61,491 nucleotides of DNA, from positions 67,501 to 128,991 of the forward strand of contig MCFG01000185.1 in assembly GCA_002104895.1 (NCBI GenBank). Reading direction: 5' to 3'. The translations under genes were made by a program, and so were the position numbers. The stretch is from Anaeromyces robustus (Eukaryota > Neocallimastigomycota > Neocallimastigomycetes > Neocallimastigales > Neocallimastigaceae). Under the pieces are notes generated by a model that worked only from the letters and a program-made list of their open reading frames with translations, did no database searches and had not been told where the DNA came from. This document shows, piece after piece, positions 13,468 through 26,992 of the stretch. Within the stretch, counting starts at the first letter, position 1; each line of letters begins with the position of its first letter.

Positions 13468-14830
13468 AATAAAATAAAATAAAATAAAATATGTATATAT
13501 ATATATATTTCTTTTCATATAGTTTTATATCACAAAATCTCAATTTTAATAATATAAATTCATATATTATAAACAAGTAAATAAATAAAGAAATAATCAA
13601 CATTATTAAAAATAAATAAATCTAAATAGAAAAAAAAAGCATATGAAAAATAAAAATATATATATATATATAAAATATAATAATTAAAAATTAAAATAAT
13701 AATAATAACTATAAAAAATAAATAAAAAATAAAAATAAAAATAAAATAATACTAGTTTGTATAAAAATTAAAAAAAAAAAAAAAAAAAATTAATAATAAT
13801 AATAAAAAAGATTATTTTTTAAGCAATATTTCATGTAACAAATTAGTAAAAGAAATATTATAATGGAAATCTTTTTTATATTAATATATATAAAATTTCT
13901 TCTTAATCATTCTTTTCTTTTTAATTAATTATGCAAATAATTTAAGAAAAAAAAATAAAAAAAAAATAATAATAAAAAATAAAAATAAAAAAAAAAATAA
14001 TAAAAATATAATTTATATAAAATAAAAAAAAATACTATTAATGTTTATATATATTATTATTATATATTTTAATATAAGAAATAAGAATTAGTGTAATAAA
14101 GTATATATAATGGTTATGGAATATTGGTAAATAATTTATTTTAAAAAAAAAAATTTAAAAAAAAAAAATTATTGTTTTTTATTATTATTTAAATTATTAT
14201 TTATAAATATTTTGTTACATTTAAATGAAGTATATATATTTAAAAAAAAAAAATTAAATAAAATAAAATAAAATAAAATATATATTGAAAGAAAAAAAAA
14301 TTGTACAACGAAAAAAAAAAATAATAATAATAATAAAAATAATAATAAATACTATCCATTTCTTTACTTTTACTTTTATTAAACTTCGGAGATTAAAAAT
14401 AATATATAATGTAAAATTTAATTATTAATTTAGTAGAGATTTTTCAATAATTCTATAAATATATATATATTTTTTTCATTACACAATAAATTAAAGTTTT
14501 TGATTTTTAAAAAAAAAAATTGTAGCATATAAAGAATAATTAATAAGAAATTAATATTTTTACTTTATAAAATAAAATAATTAATTTATATAGCTCATTA
14601 AATTAATTATTTGATTATTAAAAAATATATATATATATTTATACTAATATATATAATATACATATTTTTTTTTAAACAATAATAATAGCAATTAAAATTA
14701 ATTTAAAAGAAATCTTTCAGAAATTAATAAACTATATCACTAAATAACATATTTATATATATATTTATTAAAATTAATTTTACTTTTAATAATAATAATA
14801 ATAATAATATAATATAATTTCATTTCAAAA
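13468..14830. other. Intergenic, no gene seen
   Basis: About 1.4 kb of A/T-rich sequence between two plus-strand genes, with TAAAA-type and TA-dinucleotide runs. It contains no exon-like frame on either strand and no recognisable RNA gene. Confidence 0.6.
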
Positions 14831-16129
14831 ATGATGGGGAATGATGATTTTAAAATTACAAAAGAGGTAAAATTTCAAAATTTAATATCAAATTTTTTAA
14901 GTATATATATTCAAATAATAAAATATATCCATTTAAATAATTGAAATCATTTCATACTTTAATTTTTTTATATTTTATTTCAAATGATAAAATAAGAAAT
15001 TAATTTTTATTGGAAAAATTTGAAAAATTGAAATTTCAATTTTTAATTATTTATAAATTATAAAAATATAAATATTAACCTTTTTTTTTTTTTTATTACA
15101 TAATAAAATAATAACTAAATAATAAATAAAAACAAAAAACAAAAACAAAAACAAAAATAAAAATAAAAATAAAACATAAAACATGACAGGAATTTAATAA
15201 ATTCAAAGAAGCTATGAAGAAAGATGAATTTAAAAAATTATTTTTTAATTATTTAGATGAAATTTCGGATCCTGAAAATAGAAAAGTACTTACATAACTG
15301 TATTTTTAATAATAATAATAAAAATAATAATATAAACATAAAACAAAACAATATATATATTATCAAATTTTTTGTATATATATATATTTTATAATATATG
15401 ATAATACTTTGAAATTATTATATATAAATTTCTTAAAAGTACATACATTATATTTAAATATATATATATATATGTGTGTGTGTATATAATAGAATGACAA
15501 GAAAAAAAATATTTTTATTAATTTTTATTATTAATAATAACAGTAAAAAATATTAACTATTATTCTCATTTTTTTCTTTTTTTTTTTTTCTTTTTTTTCA
15601 TTGTGTTATTATTAAATAAAACGAAAAAAAAAAAAAAAACTTAAAGAAATATGAAGAAGAAATTGCATTATTAGAAAAAGAAAGAGGAAATAATATTCGA
15701 TGGATAAAACCAGAAGGTCAATTTGTTGTTAAAACAAAATATGATAAAAATCAACCAAAAACACCTTTAAAACAATCTCCACAACGTCAAAAAACAATTG
15801 ATATGAGTCAAGGAAGTTCATTTTCAAATTTAGAAATAAAACCTGGTATGAAAGTTTTTATTAATATTTGTCAATCTTCTGAAATTAAAGATGCTACCCT
15901 TCAAAAAAGTAATGTTACTAAAAATAATGCTAAAGGTCAAAATTGGTCAATACCTTATAGTTTAACTTATGGAAGAAATGATAAAGATAAAGGTATTCAA
16001 ATTATATATATATATATATATATTTATAATATTAGTAATAATAATAATAATAATAATAATAATTATAATTATAATAAAAAAATTAAATAGATTAAATATA
16101 TTAATTATATTATTATTATTATTATTATA

Positions 16130-16225
<96 letters not shown>

Positions 16226-19003
16226 AACAACTATATTAATCTTCTTTTTAAATTATTATTCTTTGAAAAAAAAACTTTTTTTGATTATTATAAACATATA
16301 TTATAATATTTTTTATTTATTTATGAATTTTTTTAAGCTGATAATCCATGTGTTGTTTATGATTGTATTTTTAGTCCAATGACAATAAGAATGGCTTCAA
16401 ATTATCGATTTAAAGAATTAATAATAATGACTGCTATTGAAGGAGTTGAACGTCAATTTAATGTTAAATTAGAAAAAAGTAATTATATATATATATTTTA
16501 TTTTATTAATAATATTTTGCATATGTTTTTTTTTTTTATATATATATATTTTTATTATTATATATAAAATTAAATTATTAATATGAATTTATTTAATATA
16601 TTATACATTATATTAATTAAAAAAAAAAATAATTAATCTACAACTATATATAAAGGATACAAAATTCCAAAAATGAAATGTAAAGGTGCACCACAAGATA
16701 CAGTAATTAGAGAAAAATCAAATGAAGAAACAAAAGGAGAAACTTCACGAGAATTTATTGAAAGACTTTATCAAGAAAATAAAAATAATAAAAATGAAAT
16801 AAAAAAATCATCAACTTCCACAAAAGAAAATAATAATAGTAGTGAAAATAATAATAAGAATAAGAATAACAGTAAAGAAAAACAAGAAACAGATAAAGAT
16901 TTAAAAAAGAAAAAACCATTAATTGAAGAAATAGATGAAAGTGAAATTAAAACAAAAATTGAAACACCAAAATATAAAATTGTTCATCGTGGTGAAATTC
17001 AAATTAGTAATTATGTTAATGATCGTCAATATACTCATAATAATCGACCAACATCCCTTCTTATTACAATTGAATTACCAAATATGATTAGACAATCAGA
17101 AGCTGATTTAGAAATTACAGAAAATACCCTTGATTTATATGTTAAAGACAAATATAAATTAAATATATCCTTTTATATATATATATATAATATCATATCA
17201 TATCATATCATATTATAATATATTATTTTTTAATGAACAAATTAAACTTAACTTTATAATTTAATATTTATTTATCATAATATAATCTATTATATTTGTT
17301 ATTTATTATAATTATTATTAATAAAAAAAAAATTTTTTTTTTATTATAAATCATTATAAATCATTTAAATAATAATAATAATAACTTTGCCTTTTTATTA
17401 TCATTATGATTAATAATAATAATAATATGATATTACATAAAATTACCATATGAGATTATTGAGGATGAAGGTACAGCTACTTTTGATAGAAAAAATAGAA
17501 ATCTTGTTTTAAATTTACCGGTTGTACCACAAAAAGAAATTTTAGTAGAGGTATAAATATATAATTTTATTTTAATGCATATATATATTTAAATAATATT
17601 TATTATTTTAAATAGTATATATATAATTTATTACTATTATTAACAATTTTAATATTATCTATTTATTATTATTTATTTATTACTATATAAATATATGAAA
17701 GACATCTAAGGATGATGAAAATATTCCAATTGAAGTTATGGACGAAAATGGAAATCCAATAAAAACTGAAGAAGATAATTCCATAGTAAATGAAGAACAA
17801 AATGATAAAGAAGATAAAAAAGAAGAAAAGGAAAAAAAGGAAGAAAAGGAAGATGAAGAATCTACAAAAAAAATAACAAATTATGCAGTTGTATTGTACG
17901 AAAATTCAGAGATACCCAAATCTAAAATACATCAAACTATGGAACAATTAGAAATCTTATTATATATTCCAGAAGTTATTCTTAGTTCTATTCAAACTAA
18001 ATTTTTAGGCAATACTGTAAAATAATATTTTAATTTATCTATTAATCTATTTATATATAATATAATATAATATATATATGTTAATTTTAATCTATATTAC
18101 ATATATTATTATTATTATTATGATTAGTTCTACCTTGAAGCTCAATCCAAGGAAAATAATAAATTATATCAATATTTAATTCGATTCGCTAATTCAGTAA
18201 ATATTGAAGAATGTGGATTTATGGTAGTTGATGTTCCAGATGAAAATAAAAATATAGAAAATCAAAAGACGTCAAATGTTAAAGAAACTGTAAAAGCAGT
18301 AAAATGTATGATACATAAAATTAAATCAGAATGGTGGTCTAATAATGTTTTTGAAATAAGACCAAAATTGAATTTAGAATCAGAAAAAGAAAATGAAAAA
18401 GAAAAAGAAGAAAAGGAAGATAAGAAAGAAGAAGAAAAAGATATTAAACAACAAAAACATATTGATTATATTTATAAAGATGGAGAAACTAATCAAGAAT
18501 TATTTGAATTTAATGAAAAAATATTCTTAACTGAATTATTTGTTAATAAATTAGATGAATATTTAACTAAACAAGAAAAGGAACCAAAAAGTAAAAAGGT
18601 AATATATATATATAAATTTTTTAATTAAAATCAAATATAATATAAAATAAAATAAATAAAGTAAAAAAAGCTATTTTATTATTTGTTAATTATTTTTTAT
18701 TAATATTAAAACAAAATATATATATATGTATAATCTTTAAAAATTAATTTAATTTTAATTTATCAATTTATATAAATAACAATTAAATAGGAAGATGAAA
18801 TGCCTCAATGGTTAAGAGATGCCATTAATCCACCAAAACCATCAGAAAAAAATAAAGTAATAGAATTAACTGAAGAAGAATTATTAAATACTAATTCTGA
18901 AGAAAATATTACTGAAGAAGTTAAAGAAACTAAAAAAACCGAGCCGGAAATTACTTTAAAAGCTAACGATATAATATTTGATCTTGATGATATCGATTTT
19001 TAA
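14831..19003 (+). CDS. DNAAF2: DNAAF2/Kintoun-like PIH1 protein, dynein arm assembly factor (9 exons)
   Basis: A 746-residue PIH1-domain protein. Exons: 14831-14866, 15190-15285, 15647-15992, 16338-16478, 16656-17164, 17437-17550, 17702-18016, 18128-18598 and 18791-19003. The PIH1 domain spans about residues 45-235, with WIKPEGQFVVKTK, GMKVFINICQSSEI, WSIPYSLTYGR, DCIFSPMTIRMA and YKIPKMKCKG. A charged Asn/Lys linker leads to a CS-like domain (about 325-414: LLITIELPNM, then LPYEIIEDEGTATFD and NLVLNLPV). The C-terminal half is acidic and ends LKANDIIFDLDDIDF. This PIH1 + CS + long tail order fits Kintoun/PF13, the cytoplasmic co-chaperone for axonemal dynein preassembly, better than the short PIH1D proteins. 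The intron after exon 5 has AT-AC ends (see separate entry). The neighbouring gene is another dynein component. Confidence 0.85.
16106..16223. repeat. (ATT)n microsatellite inside a DNAAF2 intron
   Basis: Almost uninterrupted ATT triplets over more than 100 bp in the intron between exons 3 and 4. A matching AAT run sits just upstream at 16036-16060, so the two could pair in the pre-mRNA. Confidence 0.9.
17165..17436 (+). other. Putative U12-type AT-AC intron in DNAAF2
   Basis: The exon upstream ends after the codons for KYKLN (17164) and the next conserved residues, IKLPYEIIEDEG, begin at 17437. The 272-bp gap starts ATATCCTTTT, matching the 5' splice site of AT-AC introns removed by the minor spliceosome, and ends TATTAC. 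There is no AG dinucleotide anywhere in 17165-17436, and no GT before the in-frame stop at 17216-17218, so a GT-AG intron cannot bridge this point. The join keeps frame (phase 0) and reconstructs the conserved CS-domain strand. The branch-site candidate is ATGATTAAT (17406-17414), a weak match to TTCCTTAAY but at a suitable distance of about 23 bp from the 3' end. Confidence 0.8.
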
Positions 19004-20071
19004 AGAAATAACTAAATTAATAAAATAAATACTAAACTCATAATTTGTAAATAAAAAAAAAATAAACGAAAAAAAAATCTTTTGAAATTTCATATTTATT
19101 TATTCATTATATTATTAAATTCTAATATATACACAATTATCAATCTATTCATTAATTAATATATTAATTCTTTTAGTTTTTTCCATCCACATAATTTAAA
19201 CTAATTTAAAAATATAATAATAAATTATTATTATATACCTTTTATTATTGTAATAAAAAATAAATAATAAAAAATTAAATAATCATAAATATTGTAATTT
19301 TATATTTATATATTAAAAATATATATTTATACATTTATTCTCATATTTTTATTTTTATGGTTTTTGTATAACCTAAACATTTTATCCAATAACAACAAAT
19401 ATATATATATTCTTTTCTTTTTTTTTAATTAAAATGTTAAAAGATATTAATTCTGAGTTTAAAAAGAAAAAAACTTTTTTTTTTTTTTTTTTTTTTAATT
19501 ATAAATGTTACACTAAAATCTTTTGGTTAAATTAAAAATTATATATTATAAAAAATATACTATTAAAGTTTTTTTTTTTTTTCATTATTATTAAATATAA
19601 TATGAATATTTATTCTTATTATATATTTAATTATATATAAAAATTATTTTTTTTAATTGAATTTTTCAATGTTCATATAAAAAGAATTAATTTTCAAAAA
19701 AAAAAACTATTTTTATTTTTTATTTTTTTTTTTTTTTTGAACATACTTATATATTTTAATAATTAAATCTTTTTTTTTATTAATATTATATGTAAAATAA
19801 AATAAAATTTTAAATTTATTAATGAATTCATAAAAAATAAAAATAAGATTTAATATTGTATTATATATATTGTATTATATATTATCTTTCTAGTTAATAA
19901 TTAGTGATATATTGTAGATATCAAATAGACATTATAAATAACATATATATAAAAATTATTTTCAATAAAAATCATATAAATATATTTCAAAATAATTTTT
20001 TATTATAGTTATATCACTGTTAATAATAAAATCAAAAATATAAAAAAAATCAATCATAGAGGGAAAAAAAA
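19004..20071. other. Intergenic between the two dynein genes
   Basis: About 1.07 kb, A/T-rich with several poly-T and poly-A runs. No coding signal was seen. It must carry the DNAAF2 terminator and the DYNC2I2 promoter. The 60 bp before the ATG are A-rich (AGAGGGAAAAAAAA directly upstream). Confidence 0.6.
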
Positions 20072-22672
20072 ATGCTAAGTTCATCGACGGTCACTTATAA
20101 AGAGGAACATAATTCAAATACTGTAAATTTTAGTGATTATTCTAATGAAGATGATAATGTAAATTTTAATTCTACATGGAAAAGAGTAGTAAAAACATCT
20201 GTTAATTCATGTCAAACAGATCCTATTAAATATAAAGATGAAGGAGTTCAAAGTGTTATACTTAAAGATGCTGATGTAATTATTAAAATATACAGAATAA
20301 GAATAAGAGAAAAAAATTTTTTTATATTTTTTTTTTTTTTATTTTCTTTTACCTTTATATTATTTATCTTTTATTATAAATCATATATAAAAAATAAACT
20401 ATATTTTATTTTAATAATAAATTTTCTATATTTTTGTTTAATATTATCATGTTAAATTTTATATTATTATAAAACAATATATAACGGTTTGTCTTATAAA
20501 ATAATGAAATAACAATATATATATAAATACATTACAGGTTCAAGTTAACATTAAAAATAATACAGTTAAAGAATTTTTACAATTGAATGAACCACAAAGA
20601 ATAAGATTAGAAAATTTTTTACAAAGTATTGAAGGATACATATCAAAAATATTATTAAAAAATATAAAAGATGAATCTTTTAAAGGTATTTTTTTAAAAA
20701 TATATGAATTATATTTATATATATTTATATATATTTATTCAATATTTATATAATAAATATTTATATAAATATATATATATAAAGATTATGAAGTCAATTG
20801 GGATGATAATGTAGTAGATAATGTTTGTAAACATATATTAAATAATCCTGTAAAATACGATAATATGTTATGTACTGCAATGGATTGGAATAGTTCAGGA
20901 AGTATTATTGCTTCTAGGTAATATTATATATATATAATTATTATTAATATGATTATTATTAGTATGATTATTATTAGTATGATTATTATTAATCGTATGT
21001 CTTTAATACATATTTAAAAAATAAATTTAAAATTTTATGTGAATATGTATATATTATTTATTATTGATAAAGTTATGGATCATATAATCACGAAAATTGG
21101 TGTAAACATCAAGGATATATTAATTTATGGTCATTATCTCAAAGAAATTTTAATCCAAATAAACCAACTTATACTCTAGAAGTTCCTGTATATATTTTTT
21201 ATTTATTTATTTATTTATTTTTATTTCCTTTATATGCTTTTTTTTCAATTTTTAATATTTTCATATTAATTATTATATATATAAATATTATATAAAATAA
21301 TATAATCAGAGTTGTATTATGGCTATTCAGTGGCATCCTAAGCTTCCATCTTACTTAGTTGGTGGATTATTTAATGGTATTTAATAATTCTTCTTTAATA
21401 AAATGAAAAATATATATATACAATTTTATATTTATTATACATATTTATTTTTTACTTAAGAAAAAAAAAACAATATAATATTGATTAAATATTTTAATTA
21501 TCATATAATATTTTTATAATAAATAATTTAATTATAATGATAATAATTCATTTATATCAATTAAAAAAAAAATTATATCAATATTAATTAAAAAAAAATT
21601 AATAAAGGGGATATTGTTATATGGAATATAAATAATCAAATGGATGATACCTTAATTTTAAAATCCATTCAATCTGAATATACCCATCAAGAACCAGTTG
21701 CTAGTTTATCATGGATACCATCTTCTATTACTGATATATCTAGTCGAGATAATCAATATGACGTAATATATTTAAAAAAAATAATTAAGATATATATATC
21801 TATTCTAATTTTTTTCTTTTTAGTTTTAACATAAATATAAATATTTTAAAATAAATAAATATGTTTGCAAATAAATTATAAAATAAAAATTTTTATAGTT
21901 AATAACTCATTATTATTTTTTATATTTTATAATTATATATAATTATTAATAAATTAATAAATATATAAATATATATATAAAAGATTCTTTCCATTAGTAA
22001 TGATGGAAAAATATTAGTATGGGAAATTCAAAAAAATTTGATGTATCCAAAATTAATGACTAATATATATATGAATTATATTCCTAGAACTATTCGTGAA
22101 GTAAATATTAATATTAAAAAGGGGATACCTTTAGGTGCTACAGATATTTCTTATTCTTGTGAAAGAAATGATGAATTAATTATTTCTACTGAACCAGGTT
22201 ATATAATGAAATGTAATTTAAGACGTTTTTCTCAACTTCCTAAACCTATTATAGAAAAAGATGTTTTTTCTCATGATCCTTCTAATATGATTATACAACA
22301 ACCATCTGAAAATATTCAAACAATAAATCCTGCTGATTTTCATTATATTCGACATGTTGGTCCTATTCATAATATAGAATGTTCACCTTTCCATCGTAGT
22401 TTATTTTTAACTTGTGGATCGGATAGTACAGTTCGCTTATATTCATTTTTACAGGTATATATACTAATTTTGAATAAATACACATAAACAAAAAATATAT
22501 ATTTAATATAATATATATTTAATATTTAATAATAAATAATAATAGTAATAATTATTATGAAAATAAATAATAAATAGTAATGATAAAGAAATAATAATAA
22601 ATAATAAAAAAAAATAATTGAATTGTATATTATTTATTAATGATATATATAATATTTTTCCATTATAAATTA

Positions 22673-22714
<42 letters not shown>

Positions 22715-23286
22715 AGACTACCCCATTAATTATTATTGAACCACCAGCAAAATATTCTCCAACAGTAGTAAAATGGTCAAATTCAAGACCATCTGTTTTT
22801 GCTATAGGATCTGATAATGGAAATATTTATTTTTATGATTTACAAGTAAATTAACATATTTAATTATATTTAAAAATATAATATATTTTTTATTATGAAA
22901 AATTATTCAGTATTAAAGAAAAAGAAAAATGAAATATAGACAAATAAATAAATATATATATATATAAAATCATTAATATAATTTATTTATATTTATTTTA
23001 ATATTATTATAATTTATAGAAAAGTAGTTTTATACCAATTAATGTCATAGAAGCCTCATCTAAATCAATTATTTCTATAACTTTTAATGATAATACAGTT
23101 CATTCAGTACCATATATGGCATCTATTGATCAAGATAATGTTACTAAAATTTGGAAATTAAATAGTTATCTCTCAGTACCACATGTTCGTATTAAAGATG
23201 AAAATTCAAATACTATAATGAAATCAACAGATTGGAAAAAGGAACTTGAAATTTTACATAATATATTACAAGATAAATATGAATAA
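20072..23286 (+). CDS. DYNC2I2: DYNC2I2/WDR34-like IFT dynein-2 intermediate chain (9 exons)
   Basis: A 562-residue WD40 protein. Exons: 20072-20275, 20538-20685, 20785-20917, 21073-21187, 21310-21376, 21608-21762, 21984-22454, 22717-22845 and 23020-23286. It matches WDR34, the intermediate chain of the retrograde intraflagellar transport motor. Diagnostic segments are MDWNSSGSIIASSYG, HENWCKHQGYINLWSL, AIQWHPKLPSYLVGGLFNG, HQEPVASLSWIP, SNDGKILVWEI, the GPIHNIECSPFHRSLFLTCG strand, RPSVFAIGSDNGNIYFYDLQ and VTKIWKL. The beta-propeller covers about residues 140-530. The N-terminus is disordered and holds two Gln-containing motifs (SCQTDP and EGVQSV, about 47-60), plausible LC8-type light chain anchors (inference). 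It lies directly downstream of DNAAF2 on the same strand. Confidence 0.92.
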
Positions 23287-23317
23287 TAGAATAATAATAT
23301 ATTTGATTATTATATTC

Positions 23318-23348
<31 letters not shown>

Positions 23349-24253
23349 AAAGAAAAAAAAAAAACTAAACAAAAATATTTTAATATTTAATAATTTATAC
23401 AATTATCGGTTGAAAATTATAAATAAATAAACAAATAAATAAATAAATAAATAAATAAATAAAATACACTTTAATATTAAATAATTTATTGATCTTTATT
23501 TACAATTGTTAATAATAAAAAAATATATCCTTCCATAAAATATTAATTCATAATGAAAATTTTTAACTTATTAAATTACTTATTTTTTTTTATATATATA
23601 TTTTATTATTACATTTTAATGATAAAAAAAAAAAAGGAAAAAAAAAATAATAAAATATTACAAAGTAAAACAAAATATAAAAAAAAAGGGAAAAAAAAGT
23701 TTTTTTATTATATTTAGTACATATTTTATCTACAATTCATCTCATTTACACTTAGTTAATATGAAGAAAAAAAATATTTTAGAACGTAAACAGAAAGATA
23801 GATAAATTAATTTATATATAATGACAAACATTTTCATTTTTTATTTCTGAATTTTGAGTGCTTTAATTTTTTATTTATTTATTTCTTTTATTGTTATTTT
23901 ATTTTTTTATTTTTTTATTTTTATTTTTATTTTTATAACTAATTATTATTAATTATTGTTATTTCCTTATTTTTTATTACTTGTATTATTTCTCTTATTT
24001 GGTTTTTATTATTTCTTTTTTATCTTATTCAATATTAAAATTTTTTTGTTTTTATTTGTTGTATAAAAAAAATTATTTTATTCTTTATAAATAAATATAT
24101 TTTTAAACCTAATTTACAAATAAATTATCAATATATATATCTTTATAAGTTATATATATATATTATATATCAAAGAAAGATAGTTTTTTTTATTTAATAA
24201 ATATAATCTAATATTTATAATACTATTATTACATAAATATAGAAATATATATC
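23287..24253. other. Convergent intergenic region, no gene seen
   Basis: Between the 3' ends of DYNC2I2 (+) and the ketosamine kinase gene (-). Poly-A tracts lie at 23318-23365 and an AAAT run at 23425-23460. A T-rich stretch (23860-24080) reads as the mirror-image 3' region of the minus-strand gene. No coding or RNA signal is evident. Confidence 0.6.
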
Positions 24254-26134
24254 TTAATAAATATAATCAGGTTCGGTTAACACTTTTTCTAAATGTTTAT
24301 TAATTAAATTTAATAATGCCATTGCAGATGATTCATAACCACTACCAAATAAATACATATGATTTAAATGATGATAAAGTTCATATAAATTCATACGCAT
24401 TTCAAAACCCTTTTTCTTTGGGAAATGTTTGAAATATTCTTCATAAAAGTCTAATATAATTTTTTATATTATTATTATTTTTTTTTTTTTTTTTTTTTTA
24501 ATTATTAATCAATAATTATTTTATTAAAAAAAAATGAAATAAAAGAATTTAATATTAATATTAACAAAGTTTTATTATCGTTTTATATCATATTTATATT
24601 ATATTTTATTAATAAAAAATTAAAAAAAAAAAAAAATTACAAAACTTACATGATCCAAATCCTCCAAACATACGCATTATACCTAATTCATATTCATGAT
24701 CACCCTATTTATTTTATTTCAACATTGATTTTTTTAAAAAAAAAATGTTAACATCTTAATAAAATACTTTAAACTTTTGATAAACTTTATATATATATTA
24801 AACAAATATGAATAATAATAATCATACAAAAGTAACTGCTGGATCGAAAATAACTGGTTTTCCTGTTTCTTTTATTCGAGAAAAAAAAAAGTTTAATTTT
24901 ATTTTTTTCCTTAAATAAAATAAAAATAAAAAAAAGACAAAAACATTTTAAAAAATTAATATATACTTACCAGAATTAACACCCCAATTTCCACTCCCTT
25001 ATTTAATAAAATTGATATATATATATATATTTATTTTTTCGATTATTTATATATTTATATAATAAAATTATTAATAATTTTCATATATAAAATATATATT
25101 GTAATATTAAATAATAATAATAATAATAATATATAATATATAATATATATATTCGAAATTTTTAAATTTCTAATTAATATACGTACATAAATCTCCATGA
25201 ATAAGACCAATTTGTGGTAAATAATCTTTAAATAATAAATCCATATGTTTAACTAAAAAATCACCTTTTTCTTTTAAAAGTTTTGGATTACGAGAATTAC
25301 CAATACAATGATGAATAATAGGTGTAAATCTTCTTTTTTTAAGGAATTCAACCCAATCATCTTCATAAAAATTATCTTGACGAGTACTACCACACATAGT
25401 TGGAACACTAAAACCATATTTTAAATTTAATGGTACATGTTGATGCATTTTAGCTAATTTTTTAGCTAATTCTACTTGAACTTCACGAGAATTACTACTT
25501 GTTAATGGAATATATGTAGTAATGAGAAATGCACCACCTTTTTTATTCTCATTTAAATAATCATAAACAATTGGTTCTGGTGCAAAACCTTCAACTGCAC
25601 GATTAATTTCTTCAAGTCCTTTACTTTCTGCCATAAACATTTCATATGAATCATTATCTTTATTTATCTTATTTAATTTAATTATAATTTATTTATTCAT
25701 TATTATTGTTGTTATTGTTGTTATCATTATTGTTGTTATTATTATTGTTATTGTTATTATAATTATTTAATAGATAATTTTTAATATTATTAAAAAAGAA
25801 ATACAATTATAATTTATAAAAAATAAAATAATATATATATAATATATAATATCATTATATCAATAAATGTATTATTATTAAAAAAAAAATATTTATTATT
25901 GAAATTAGTAATTTAACACATTTCGAATTAAAGAATTAAAACAAAAAGTTCATATATATATATGTATATTTATTTTTTAATTACTTTAACAAAGAAATTG
26001 CCCTTATTTGTTACATAACGATATGCTTCATTAATACAACCACCACCTAATGAACTTGTTGAAATTATTTCAATATCATCGTCATAATCTTTTAATGCCT
26101 TAGCAATGACTTTTGGGACCTTCGGTGCAACCAT
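24254..26134 (-). CDS. Fructosamine/ketosamine-3-kinase family protein (6 exons)
   Basis: A 314-residue protein of the fructosamine-3-kinase (FN3K) family, which phosphorylates ketosamine adducts on glycated proteins so that they decompose. Exons (descending): 26134-25985, 25667-25187, 24997-24971, 24862-24828, 24704-24650 and 24450-24254. Motifs: a Gly-rich STSSLGGGCINEAYRY segment, FFVKIN with the ATP-binding Lys (about residue 50), LIHGDLWSGNWG with the catalytic Asp of the HGD motif (about 209), VIFDPAVTFGDHEYELGIMR with the metal-binding Asp, and a C-terminal YELYHHLNHMYLFGSGY. Two very small exons (27 and 35 bp) encode the catalytic loop. The second exon must start at the distal AG (25668) because the nearer AG breaks frame. 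Length is normal for the family. Confidence 0.9.
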
Positions 26135-26992
26135 TATTATTATTATTATTATTATTTATTTATTTACAAATAATTATTTTTATAAAATGTTTTTATAATA
26201 TTTAATTATTATAAAATTTAAAAATATCATACATTATAAAATTTATTAAATTATTTTTGTTAATCAACTTTTAATTAATTTTTATTCCAAATATGGATTA
26301 ATTATATATTATTTATTTATAATTATTTTTATAAGTACATACTATATTTTTCTATATATATTATATTACATATTTCAAAAATTTGTTATATAATAAAATT
26401 GTAATAAATTAATATAAAATAATAAAAAAAAAAAAAAAAAAAAATGAAAAGAAAGCAAATGAAATTAATTGTTTAAAAAATTAAATTAATTATTAATTTA
26501 CAAATAACAAAATTTATTATAAAAATATTCAAAATAAAAAAAAAAAAAAAAAAGACAATTTTATAAATGTTTATTTCTTTTAGTAATAGTTCCAAAAAGT
26601 AATATTTATAATATTTTATATATATTATAATATATATAAAAGTATAAAAATTCAAATTTAATTATTATTATTATATGTTAATAATAATATTAATTATAAA
26701 TATTTTGAATTAAAAGATAGTTTCAATCATTTTTTTTTTTTTTTTATGAAAATGAATGATTTCTTTTAAATTATTAATAATTTTATAATTGATTCTAAAA
26801 ATATTTAATTCAAAAATATATATATATTATTAGTATTTTCTTAACTTTTATGTTCTGCTTTAATTTATTCGTTCTATATGTATATATTAACTAACTTGAT
26901 TTATTTTATTCTAATGAACTTTTTATGTTGTTTAAAGTATATATAAGAGATATTATGTTGTTTTTTTTATTCTATTTAAAAAAATTATAATA
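26135..26992. other. Intergenic between two minus-strand genes
   Basis: A/T-rich, with ATT runs next to the kinase start (26134-26160) and poly-A near 26425-26445. The stretch 26473-26655 is open on the minus strand but codes only Phe/Ile/Tyr/Lys-rich sequence without homology; not called. It should contain the kinase promoter and the deacetylase 3' end. Confidence 0.55.
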
